Of a stretch of DNA of 64,000 nucleotides, positions 8,630-16,845 are shown in pieces. The stretch lies in contig CP084167.1 in assembly GCA_021513715.1 (NCBI GenBank), forward strand, positions 1,256,571 to 1,320,570. Direction: 5' to 3'. Made by a program: the position numbers and the translations under genes. Positions within the stretch are counted from its first letter, which is position 1; every line of letters begins with the position of its first letter. The stretch is from Candidatus Heimdallarchaeum endolithica. GTDB lineage: Archaea > Asgardarchaeota > Heimdallarchaeia > Heimdallarchaeales > Heimdallarchaeaceae. The notes below the pieces were generated by a model. That model searched no databases. It was not told the DNA's origin and saw nothing but the letters and a program-made list of their open reading frames with translations.

Positions 8630-9044
8630 AACAGATAATTTTATAAACAGTTGTTTTTCATTATCATTCGACCATTTAAAAGAGGACCCTTTAATGAGCA
8701 TGCGAGAATCTATAGTTAAAACCTTTAAAGAAATAAGAGATGAATATAGAGAAGTTGAGACTGCAGACAAAATTTTTGATATAATCAGTTTAGTTGGTAT
8801 TGTACTCTTCTTTGTAAGTGCGTTATTAATGAGTTTAAACAACAAAATTAACCCTATCAACATTGCATTTTCGATCTATCCATTAGCTATTGCTGGTACT
8901 TCTACTGCTATACGTATGAAACTTAAAAAAATTACAGATGAAGAAGAAGCATCTAAAATCTTTAAAGAATACGTCACTATTATTGGTTTACTAACTGTTT
9001 TAGTATTAATAGTAATTATTTTTACTGTATTAATCTATGTTTAA
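8616..9044 (+). CDS. Small membrane protein of unknown function
   Basis: The frame encodes a hydrophilic N-terminal part followed by three hydrophobic segments, including IISLVGIVLFFVSALLM and the C-terminal IIGLLTVLVLIVIIFTVLIY. In-frame ATGs exist at 8586, 8592, 8604, 8616, 8694 and 8700. The 8616 start (MEINETDNF) overlaps the arginine decarboxylase gene by 14 bp, which suggests coupled translation, but the later MSMRES start is equally possible. No family recognised. The charged loop KLKKITDEEEASK lies between the second and third segments. Confidence 0.6.
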   Translation: MEINETDNFINSCFSLSFDHLKEDPLMSMRESIVKTFKEIRDEYREVETADKIFDIISLVGIVLFFVSALLMSLNNKINPINIAFSIYPLAIAGTSTAIRMKLKKITDEEEASKIFKEYVTIIGLLTVLVLIVIIFTVLIYV

Positions 9045-9080
9045 TTTACTACTTTTTTTTAAAAAGTACCACAAATTTTT

Positions 9081-9090
9081 TTATATATAA
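9081..9090 (+). promoter_or_regulatory. TATA box for leaderless transcription
   Basis: TTATATATAA is centred about 23 bp before the ATG at 9109, the spacing expected if the transcript starts at or next to the start codon. This supports ATG 9109 over the upstream in-frame TTG at 9100. Confidence 0.6.
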
Positions 9091-9108
9091 TATGGTTATT
9101 TGTGGACA

Positions 9109-10512
9109 ATGAGTTACAATATTGAAAAACAATATACTAGAGTTATTAAATATGGTATGAGTTTAGGTGTTAGGAGAGTATTTGAAACCATCGTTTTTGC
9201 AATTTCTATCTTTAGTATGACTTTTATTTACCTTTATGTGCTTTTTACTGAGAATGTTTCTGCAATTGGAAAATACTTGTTCTTTCCTATTGGTATTTTT
9301 CTAGAAATTGTACTTATTTTAGCATATATTGAGAACCATTATAGTATTGAGATTTTTGGAGAGATTGTTACAAAATTTTTCACTACCCTAAGCATTTTAT
9401 CTCTTCTAATGATAGTCATTTATTCTTCTATTCCAGCTCTATATACAAACAAAAAACTTGATGGAATAAACATTTCTCTCTTAGTTATTTACTTCATTTT
9501 AGTTGCAGTAGAAACAGGTTATTTCTTGTATTCTGTTCCTAGAGGAGAATTTTCTGAATCTTTTGGAATGGAAAAGCAATTTTCTATTTTAGAGAAAAAA
9601 CTAAAAACTATTAATTTAAATTCTTTACCAATTGAAAAAGCCATTAACAAAGGAATCGAAACTTTAAAGAAGAAAGTTTCTGAAAACGGTGTTTGGGGCT
9701 CTTTAAACCCTCTTTACGAAACTGCAATAGTTTTAGAATTTTTCCATTCTCAAAATTATGAAATTGACTCCACATGGACTATCAAGACTTCCCAGGGTAA
9801 AAGACCTGTTTCTCTCAAGAATTCATTTGACTATATTTCTACAATTGTTGACATGCTTGAAGAAACTGAAATTTCTTACGAGCAATTATACATTTTATAT
9901 GTTGTTAGCTTATTTGATCCGTCTACACTTGATCCCCACTTAAATTTAATTGAAACTTTCAAAAATGAGCTAAAAGAAGAAACAGAATGGGATTTTATTA
10001 ACTCTCTTAATCAATTTTCTCCCAATGTTAGATCAAGAAGTACCCCCCCTCATTTCATTTTTGCCTATATTGCTGATGTTATTGGAGAAATAGAATTATT
10101 AGATCGTATCTCTCTTTTATTCACAAAAAGCATTGATATCATAATTAAAAGAGGATATTCCCGTTTTTCCACATCAAAGACTGGAAGAACCCCCATGGAA
10201 ATGTTTGCTCGATTAATGTTAACCTTATATCATATTAGGAGAATGCCGCCTAAAAGACAAGAATTCTTAAAAGCTGTTCAACAGACTCAATTTATTGAAG
10301 GTAGCTGGGAAGATGATATAGGAACCACAGGGTACGTTATTCAATCTTTAATTCCAAGTGAAACTATTGAATCCATGCCACTGAAGAAAGGGACTCTGTA
10401 CTTGTTAGCAATGCAAGACAAAGAGGGAATGTGGAACGGAAGCATTGAAGAAACAATAACTGCTCTTAAAACACTTATCCAGATCAAGAAATTCATTGAA
10501 GAACAAGTTTAA
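9109..10512 (+). CDS. Membrane-anchored protein with alpha/alpha-toroid (terpenoid cyclase/prenyltransferase-like) domain
   Basis: The protein (467 aa from ATG 9109) begins with about four hydrophobic segments within residues 20-155, then a soluble helical region. This region contains repeats resembling those of alpha/alpha-toroid proteins: KKVSENGVWGSLNPLYETAI, GSWEDDIGTTGYVIQSL, and MQDKEGMWNGSIEETITAL. Each has a Gly-x-Trp followed by a helix, the pattern of squalene cyclase QW-like repeats and prenyltransferase beta subunits. I do not see the catalytic DxDD of cyclases or the zinc ligands of prenyltransferases, so a binding or non-canonical role is possible. An A24 peptidase gene follows 71 bp downstream. 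The fold call is moderate; enzymatic function is unassigned. Confidence 0.65.
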   Translation: MSYNIEKQYTRVIKYGMSLGVRRVFETIVFAISIFSMTFIYLYVLFTENVSAIGKYLFFPIGIFLEIVLILAYIENHYSIEIFGEIVTKFFTTLSILSLLMIVIYSSIPALYTNKKLDGINISLLVIYFILVAVETGYFLYSVPRGEFSESFGMEKQFSILEKKLKTINLNSLPIEKAINKGIETLKKKVSENGVWGSLNPLYETAIVLEFFHSQNYEIDSTWTIKTSQGKRPVSLKNSFDYISTIVDMLEETEISYEQLYILYVVSLFDPSTLDPHLNLIETFKNELKEETEWDFINSLNQFSPNVRSRSTPPHFIFAYIADVIGEIELLDRISLLFTKSIDIIIKRGYSRFSTSKTGRTPMEMFARLMLTLYHIRRMPPKRQEFLKAVQQTQFIEGSWEDDIGTTGYVIQSLIPSETIESMPLKKGTLYLLAMQDKEGMWNGSIEETITALKTLIQIKKFIEEQV

Positions 10513-10583
10513 TTTTTTCTTCCATTTTTCTTCTTCTATTTCATATTCACAATTCTTTTAAGAATAAATAAAAAATAAAATAT

Positions 10584-11384
10584 ATGACAGATATTATTCA
10601 CATTCTACTTTATATTCAAACAGCAACTGTAATATTATGTTTATTGTATGGTTCTATCATAGACATCTTTAAACGCGAAATTTCTGACATTCCATGGATT
10701 GTTATGGTTTTAGAGGGAATTGTTACTACCATTCTTATGATTATATTTTATAATGATAAAAAAGAGATCTGGAGAATTATAGGAATAAATTTCTCTCTTG
10801 CGTTAATTATTGGTATAATCATCTATTATACTGGAATTATGGGGGGAGCAGATGCAAAAGCAATAATGGCTTTATCAGTAAATACTGCTATTTTTCCTTT
10901 CGATTTTCCACTAACAAAACTCACAGTTTATCTTTTCCTTCCTCCTGTTTTCAATATTTTCTTTAATTGGTTACTTGCAATAATTATCTTCTATCCTATT
11001 CCTTTAGCTATATACAACATAATTTTGAAATTAAGAGGTATAAAACTGTTCAATGAAACCCACGCCAACTTTTTCGACAAGATTCTCTCTCTAATTTCAG
11101 GATATATAATCAAAGTAGAGAAAGCTAAAAATAGGATTGATATTGTATATTCCGAAGTTTATAATCAAAAGAATGAACGTTGGGAAATCAAGCATTTTAT
11201 GAAGGTCGAAGAAGAGGAAGAAGAAGAAAAATTCAAACATGAAGTTGAAGAGTGGATTAATAAAACTAATAAAGAATACATCTGGGTTAAAGTTCTTCCT
11301 CCAGGCATAGTATTTTTGCTGATAGGTTATGTCATCTCATTATTTATTGGAAACCCACTATTCGCTTTATTCAGTCTTCTTTAA
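10584..11384 (+). CDS. A24-family prepilin/preflagellin aspartic peptidase
   Basis: This 266-residue polytopic membrane protein has the two catalytic aspartates of the type IV prepilin peptidase family: Asp27 in SIIDIFKREISDIPW and Asp90 in the MGGADAKA motif (GxGD-type, archaeal GGAD variant). Enzymes of this family (FlaK, PibD, EppA) cut class III signal peptides of archaellins and pilins at the membrane. A charged cytoplasmic insertion with a run of Glu (about residues 205-225) precedes a final membrane segment. No pilin or archaellin gene is next to it, so its substrates are elsewhere. The upstream toroid gene may share its transcript. Confidence 0.85.
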   Translation: MTDIIHILLYIQTATVILCLLYGSIIDIFKREISDIPWIVMVLEGIVTTILMIIFYNDKKEIWRIIGINFSLALIIGIIIYYTGIMGGADAKAIMALSVNTAIFPFDFPLTKLTVYLFLPPVFNIFFNWLLAIIIFYPIPLAIYNIILKLRGIKLFNETHANFFDKILSLISGYIIKVEKAKNRIDIVYSEVYNQKNERWEIKHFMKVEEEEEEEKFKHEVEEWINKTNKEYIWVKVLPPGIVFLLIGYVISLFIGNPLFALFSLL

Positions 11385-11424
11385 TATTTTATTTTTATTT
11401 GTTTATTTTCTTTTTTACTTTCTT

Positions 11425-12057
11425 TTATATTCCTTGATTATGCTTATCAAACATGCTCTCTTCAGTTAAATTTAATGCAATTGCTAGTTCAGCTACTATT
11501 CCATCCAAAAAAGACAAAGCAGCACTTTCGAACATAGTTCCCTCTGGAGTTAAAGTACTATCTAATCCAATTTCTCTTCTTGCAAGATCAGTTTTTGTAC
11601 GTCCTATTAGTTTTACAGTTACATCTCCTAATCTTCCTATTACACTTAATGGATAACTAGTTATAACAATCACATATGGGTTCCAGATCAAGTATGTTTC
11701 CAGAACTGCCTTTACAATAGGAGTTGTACCTGACCCACTTATAACAACTATTGTTTCTCCTTCCTTTACTCTTGGAACGGATCTAGAGTTAGTGATAAAT
11801 CTTGATTCTGCACCTAAATGCTCTAAACGAGTTTGAAACATCTGTCCAACCATTGCTGAACGTCCACTTGCTAAAATGAATATTCTTCTTTCATTTTTTA
11901 TATCATCAAGTAACCTATCTCTAACTGCTATTACATATTCATGATGTTTCCTCATGTGCTCTACATTCTTCTTCAAATTATCGATCATTAATTCTATTGC
12001 TCGAAAAATAATAAGATCTTTATTATCTGCTGACTCTATGTTCTGGGTTTCATCCAT
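11425..12057 (-). CDS. hxlB: 6-phospho-3-hexuloisomerase
   Basis: This 210-residue SIS-domain sugar isomerase has the motifs FILASGRSAMVGQMF, RSVPRVKEGETIVVISGSG, and the C-terminal TPEGTMFESAALSFLDGIVAEL, which are characteristic of the PHI/HxlB family. It interconverts fructose 6-phosphate and arabino-3-hexulose 6-phosphate. With hexulose-6-phosphate synthase this provides ribulose 5-phosphate in archaea lacking an oxidative pentose phosphate pathway. The synthase (hxlA) is not adjacent. Upstream on the minus strand is AATAAGGAG about 13 nt from the ATG, a good Shine-Dalgarno. Length matches the family. Confidence 0.92.
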   Translation of the reverse strand: MDETQNIESADNKDLIIFRAIELMIDNLKKNVEHMRKHHEYVIAVRDRLLDDIKNERRIFILASGRSAMVGQMFQTRLEHLGAESRFITNSRSVPRVKEGETIVVISGSGTTPIVKAVLETYLIWNPYVIVITSYPLSVIGRLGDVTVKLIGRTKTDLARREIGLDSTLTPEGTMFESAALSFLDGIVAELAIALNLTEESMFDKHNQGI

Positions 12058-12145
12058 TATTTTTTCGCTCCTTATTGCGAAATAATGAAATTTCCACAGT
12101 GTTTTTTTATCTGTAGAATTTCTTTCTAAGCTAAAACAACTGCAA

Positions 12146-12168
12146 CCATTTTTAAATTAAATGGTTCA
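12146..12168. promoter_or_regulatory. Inverted repeat in the hxlB/exporter intergenic region
   Basis: AACCATTT-N7-AAATGGTT is a perfect 8-bp palindrome with a 7-nt spacer. It lies between the divergent hxlB and RND exporter genes, a reasonable place for a dimeric regulator to bind. Confidence 0.45.
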
Positions 12169-12210
12169 AACTAGATTTTTTCTCAATTAAACTGCCTTAA
12201 AAAGGCTAAA

Positions 12211-12231
12211 AGTCACTTTTTTCTAGTGACT
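12211..12231. promoter_or_regulatory. Second inverted repeat in the hxlB/exporter intergenic region
   Basis: AGTCACT-N7-AGTGACT is a perfect 7-bp palindrome with the same 7-nt spacer as the palindrome 65 bp upstream, though the arm sequence differs. It is about 85 bp upstream of the TATA-like ATATAAGT at 12297-12304 that precedes the exporter gene. Confidence 0.45.
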
Positions 12232-12320
12232 GTCTCTTGCATAATAGTGTAAATAGTGTTTCGAAAACTTTTTTTCCTCTGAAAAATAATAAGGAGATAT
12301 AAGTAATAGAGACGAATTCC

Positions 12321-15248
12321 ATGTTGAAGAAGTTTAAAAAAATTACAAGTTCTAAGCATCGTCCTTCTTTTATTGCAGGATTTACTATATTCTTTTGGTT
12401 GATTATTGTAGTATCAAATATAAATCAAGTTTTACATCTTTCCCAACATCTAACTGATGAAGGTAACTTTTCTTCTTCAACAGATTCTGAATCGAGAATA
12501 GCTTCAAACATTATTTCAAAATACCAAGAAGATAATGCAACTTTTTTCCTTATCATTCGAAATAAGAATGGGAGCTCGGTTTTAACAGAAGAAATGTACA
12601 AGAAAATTACAGAAGTTGAAAAAAATATAACAAGCAACAGATTGATTGGGCCCTACTTATCTTCTTCAACACCATACTCTTCTATTTTTGATACAACAGA
12701 TAACCTACTAAGAAGTGTATTAAGTTTACAATGGTATTCCACTAAATTCATTATTTACTCTGCTGCAATTATATGGGGAGGTATAGAATATTTTTGTGTT
12801 AATTGGATAAGTAATTATAATTATTCCTCAAATCTTACTAGTTCTGTTAAAAATGCAGAATATTTCACTAAACAATACCTAGAAGGATATATTTCAGACA
12901 TTAATAGTTCAATTTTTCTTCCAATGATGTATTCTTTTATCTCTAATTTTTCTTCTTTATTCTATAATAGCTTAAAACTTTCAGAAAACTTTCCTTCAAA
13001 TGTGTCGGAAGCCATATCTCTTTCCTCATCTTTAATTGAAAATAATAAAACATTTTTTTCTCAAATATCAAGTGAAACAAGATTTTTGGATGCATTAATT
13101 TTTCTTTCAAGTTCTTTTAATATAAGTAAGTGGAATGAATCCTATTATTTATTTTCTAAAACAAGTGAATTTTTATTTAATTCAACTAAACAAAGTGACA
13201 TTAATTTTGTTGATGAAGTTTATTCTAACGGTTCATTAACGGGTTTTGTTAACGCGAAAAACAAGTATTTAATTCCGATATTAAGACTAGAAAAAACAAT
13301 TCCTCCTATTTCTGAAGATATGATTATCTCTTTACTAACTTTATTCACTAATTACAACAAAACTAGAGAACCTGATACCATGATTATTTTATTTAATACT
13401 GCTTTATCTTATAAGACTGTAAACGGATATAATTTATATAAAGAGATCATTCGTATTCTTCCTCTTTTACAAAAGGCAAACCCTTCTTTAGAAATTGAGG
13501 TTACAGGGTTTGATCTTTTCATTATTGAATTAACAGAAGATTCAGAAAATCAAGCTAAAAAAATGGATATTATCGTCATTGTTTTCTTGATTGTGATTCT
13601 AATTTTAGCCTATCGTTCACCCATCCTTCCTCTTATTCAGATTCTTTCTATTGGGATTGCAATGGTTGTTTCTCGTTCTATATTTATTTTAGTTAGCAAG
13701 ACAGTTTATCCTCTTTCTAGCACGAGCTTAATTCTTATGAGCATCAACTTATTAGGAGCCACAACAGACTATAGTGTTTTTCTTATTGGAGATTATTTAT
13801 TAATGTATGAAAAGTTTAAAGATAAGAAAAAATCTGTTAAAGAGACTCTAGAGAGAACAGCAAAGAGCATAGTCATTTCTTCAATTTCTCTAGCTATTGG
13901 TTTCGGTTCATTAATTTTTTCTCGTATCCCATCTATTAGAGGAATGGGGATAGGAGGAGCTATAGGTTTTCTTTCTGGAATGATAGTTTCCTTAACAGTT
14001 GTTCCATCTTGTTTATTTCTCATAAAGCAAGAAGTGCTAACTAAATGGAAATTCAAGAAGAAGATTACACCTAATTTTAACTTATTTAACAGAACACAGA
14101 AACTTGTTCTAAGGCGACCTATGAAAGTATTTTTAACTTTCACTTTTATTTCTGCTTTATGCTTTGGATTGTTTTTCATAACTCCACTTGATTATTCACA
14201 ATTAAGTACAGCTCCAGATAGATATATTTCAAAACAAGGATTTAATTTAATTTCAGAGCATCTAGGTGAAGATAAACTTAACCAAATTATTATTTTATAT
14301 AAAACACCAGAAAATGAATCTTTTATGTTCAATAACAATTCTCTTAATATTAAGACTATAGAAAAAGTGGAAGAAACGATAACAAAGATAACAAAAAATA
14401 CAAATTTCACTTATATTTATGGAGTTAGTCATCCTTTGGGTAAACCTTTTTCAGAAAGTATAGAAAATACTTCTTATTTTCTTTATCAAGAGATTCTTTT
14501 ATTAACAACCAAATTTATTTTACCCGATAGTCAATATGCTTTAGTCACTTGTGGGTCTCCTTTCAAAGAAGAAGACATAAGACTAGATCAACAAGTTACT
14601 ATAATTCGAGACACCATAAAAGAGTTAAATAAAGACCCACAATTTGAGGATTGGGAGATTTTAGTCACAGGATTCCCTGTTACTTTAGTAGATGGCAAGA
14701 GAATAATCCAAGAAGATTTTTTGATTATCTCTTTAATGATATTAGTTAGCTCCTTTATCCTACTAGTCTTTTTTATGAAAGACGTTTTCATGGCATTTAG
14801 AATATTACTAACAATAGTCATTAGTCTTGGATTGAATCTAGGAATATTTGCTATATTTGCGCATATATTTTTTGGAGGGAGTATATTGTTTATGGTACCA
14901 TTATTCCTTTTTTCTGTTTTAATATCATTAGGTTTAGATTTTGACATCTTGTTCTTAGGTATTTTTAATAGGTTGTTTAAGGAAACAGGCGAACTTGAAT
15001 CAAGTATTTTTAACTCTGTCAAACAAACAATGTCAAATATTTCTATCGCAGGAATAATTATGATGGCCACTTATTTTTCACTAATATTTACGAATTCAAT
15101 CCAGATGATTCAAATTGGATTAGGATTAAGTATAGGCATTTTTATTGATGTTTTTGTTTCTCGTTTATTTATTGTTCCCTCTGCAGTGATTCTCACTTCA
15201 AAGTTTGAGCAAAAATTAAAGCTCAGGAGGAAAAAGAATGAAAAATAA
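12321..15248 (+). CDS. RND-superfamily (MMPL-type) transporter
   Basis: The 975-residue protein has the duplicated RND layout. The first membrane helix is at about residues 17-36, followed by a very long external domain to about residue 415. Helices 2-6 span about 415-560 and include GATTDYSVFLIGDYL (the MMPL-type helix-4 Asp that carries protons). A second half has a helix near 600, an external loop, then helices 8-12 with LGLDFDILFLGIFNR. Archaeal and bacterial MMPL proteins export lipids or other hydrophobic compounds using ion gradients. The first external domain is larger than usual. The next gene, a secreted anchored protein, overlaps by 11 bp and is a likely accessory subunit. ATATAAGT 17-24 bp upstream suggests a leaderless message. 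Confidence 0.85.
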   Translation: MLKKFKKITSSKHRPSFIAGFTIFFWLIIVVSNINQVLHLSQHLTDEGNFSSSTDSESRIASNIISKYQEDNATFFLIIRNKNGSSVLTEEMYKKITEVEKNITSNRLIGPYLSSSTPYSSIFDTTDNLLRSVLSLQWYSTKFIIYSAAIIWGGIEYFCVNWISNYNYSSNLTSSVKNAEYFTKQYLEGYISDINSSIFLPMMYSFISNFSSLFYNSLKLSENFPSNVSEAISLSSSLIENNKTFFSQISSETRFLDALIFLSSSFNISKWNESYYLFSKTSEFLFNSTKQSDINFVDEVYSNGSLTGFVNAKNKYLIPILRLEKTIPPISEDMIISLLTLFTNYNKTREPDTMIILFNTALSYKTVNGYNLYKEIIRILPLLQKANPSLEIEVTGFDLFIIELTEDSENQAKKMDIIVIVFLIVILILAYRSPILPLIQILSIGIAMVVSRSIFILVSKTVYPLSSTSLILMSINLLGATTDYSVFLIGDYLLMYEKFKDKKKSVKETLERTAKSIVISSISLAIGFGSLIFSRIPSIRGMGIGGAIGFLSGMIVSLTVVPSCLFLIKQEVLTKWKFKKKITPNFNLFNRTQKLVLRRPMKVFLTFTFISALCFGLFFITPLDYSQLSTAPDRYISKQGFNLISEHLGEDKLNQIIILYKTPENESFMFNNNSLNIKTIEKVEETITKITKNTNFTYIYGVSHPLGKPFSESIENTSYFLYQEILLLTTKFILPDSQYALVTCGSPFKEEDIRLDQQVTIIRDTIKELNKDPQFEDWEILVTGFPVTLVDGKRIIQEDFLIISLMILVSSFILLVFFMKDVFMAFRILLTIVISLGLNLGIFAIFAHIFFGGSILFMVPLFLFSVLISLGLDFDILFLGIFNRLFKETGELESSIFNSVKQTMSNISIAGIIMMATYFSLIFTNSIQMIQIGLGLSIGIFIDVFVSRLFIVPSAVILTSKFEQKLKLRRKKNEK

Positions 15249-16845
15249 GATTATTCATTTATTCTTACTATTGCTATTTATAACAACTTTTATTCCTATG
15301 ATTACTAGTGCATCTAGCGATATTGATTTTAGAGATTTAGATTTTTCATCTAAAGGTTATGATATAACTTATAGAATATTAGAAGGGAAAAATATAGGAA
15401 GTTTATTCAGTGATATTGGTTTTAATCTTTCTGGTTCACTATCTGGTTCAGAATTTCATGTTTTGCTTAAAAATCAGAAAAGCGAAATAAGAGATGTTTA
15501 CTCATTGGAATCTAACACAGTAATCCAGCAAAACACATCAATTTTTATTTTTGATAATTACATACAGTTAAAAAACAAAATAGAATTTAGTTCTGAATTA
15601 ACAAAACTTATTTCTCAGATAAAAATAGGAGATAATTTTCTTAAACCAACAGATGATAAAAAAATTTCTACATCTCTCCCTTACAATTCAACTATTCCTA
15701 TTCCCAGAATATTCTCCCAAGTTTTATTCCCAAATTTCAATTCAATAATTACAAACAGTAACTATTTTGATTTTCTTCCAATAATTCTAGGAACTGAATA
15801 TGAACGATATGAGGCAGAGTTCTCTTTTCTACAGCTTACTGGAAATTTTACAGTTAATATTTATAATAAATTTCAAGATTATTTTACTGTTTCACTGAGA
15901 AAAACTGATTCCAGTTTAATTATTAAAAGCTCTTGGAATAAGAATAATGGTCTCCTTCAATCTCTTTCTATTCAGTTTAAACATAAAGAAACAGCTAACA
16001 TTTTCAGTATAGAATATAAGGATTTTAGTGAGATTGGAACACCAGAAGATTCAGATGTTGTTTCTTTTTTCATATCAAATAGTTCAGCAGATTTAGATTA
16101 CTATAATGGACCTGAAGCAAAAAAGACCCAACTAGAAAGCGCTACACGATTAATTAACAATATTAATAATACAGAAGCTTTTCGATATCTAATACAAAAT
16201 AATGGAGGATTATCAATCTCTTGGACATGGCAAGTGTTAGATCCTTTAACACAAAAATATGCTGAATCCTCTATACTTCAAGAAACAACTTTTCTTTCAC
16301 AGATGGAACCAGTAATCATACCAAAATGGGATATGAACATTGGTTTGATTATGTTTTTAGAAAGTATAGGAGAAAGTTTAAAAGAGCAAGTTCAGGATTA
16401 CAGAATCAAGATTGGAAACAGAACAGAATATTCTATATCGATAAACAAATTCAATATTCAGTTACAAGAGTTTGAGCAGTTCTATTACCTATTAGTTGAT
16501 TTTGATGTAAGTTATCAAAGAAAAGAAATAAGTTTCTTAGCAAGCAGAACTCAGATACAACAGTGGAATTTATCATATTATTTTTGGTTAAGTTATTCCA
16601 AATCAGGCATATTAAGCGGGTTTTCCATTTCTTGTCAAGAAATCAATCACTTTTATTTTGAACCTTTCGATATCAAAAGAGAAACACATTATAAGTGGAA
16701 TTACAAAATAGAAAGTACAGAAAAAGTTCACACTGTTCCAACATTCACTATACCTACAACAAAAACTCCAATTTCGAAAATTTTCTTCGTTACTTTGCTT
16801 GTAATTACAGTATTCAAGAAAAAGAAAAAGAAAGAGTTGAAATAA
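15238..16845 (+). CDS. Secreted protein with C-terminal membrane anchor, RND-associated
   Basis: A clear signal peptide (MKNKIIHLFLLLLFITTFIP, then a likely cut after TSA) is followed by about 480 residues of extracellular, beta-rich, Asn/Ser-rich sequence. The end is a Thr/Pro-rich linker, a hydrophobic segment (ISKIFFVTLLVITVF) and a lysine cluster, the usual archaeal stalk-plus-anchor arrangement. No known domain is recognised. The gene overlaps the upstream RND transporter by 11 bp, so it is probably a dedicated external partner. A good Shine-Dalgarno (AGGAGG) lies 7 nt before the ATG, inside the transporter gene. Confidence 0.75.
   Translation: MKNKIIHLFLLLLFITTFIPMITSASSDIDFRDLDFSSKGYDITYRILEGKNIGSLFSDIGFNLSGSLSGSEFHVLLKNQKSEIRDVYSLESNTVIQQNTSIFIFDNYIQLKNKIEFSSELTKLISQIKIGDNFLKPTDDKKISTSLPYNSTIPIPRIFSQVLFPNFNSIITNSNYFDFLPIILGTEYERYEAEFSFLQLTGNFTVNIYNKFQDYFTVSLRKTDSSLIIKSSWNKNNGLLQSLSIQFKHKETANIFSIEYKDFSEIGTPEDSDVVSFFISNSSADLDYYNGPEAKKTQLESATRLINNINNTEAFRYLIQNNGGLSISWTWQVLDPLTQKYAESSILQETTFLSQMEPVIIPKWDMNIGLIMFLESIGESLKEQVQDYRIKIGNRTEYSISINKFNIQLQEFEQFYYLLVDFDVSYQRKEISFLASRTQIQQWNLSYYFWLSYSKSGILSGFSISCQEINHFYFEPFDIKRETHYKWNYKIESTEKVHTVPTFTIPTTKTPISKIFFVTLLVITVFKKKKKKELK

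Noticed and set aside
9100..9108. TTG start three codons upstream of ATG 9109
   Set aside because: The TATA box at 9081-9090 is too close to TTG 9100 for it to be transcribed, while ATG 9109 fits a leaderless start.
13793..15070. Several long minus-strand frames across the RND transporter gene
   Set aside because: All are antisense to strongly conserved transporter motifs and have no start signals.
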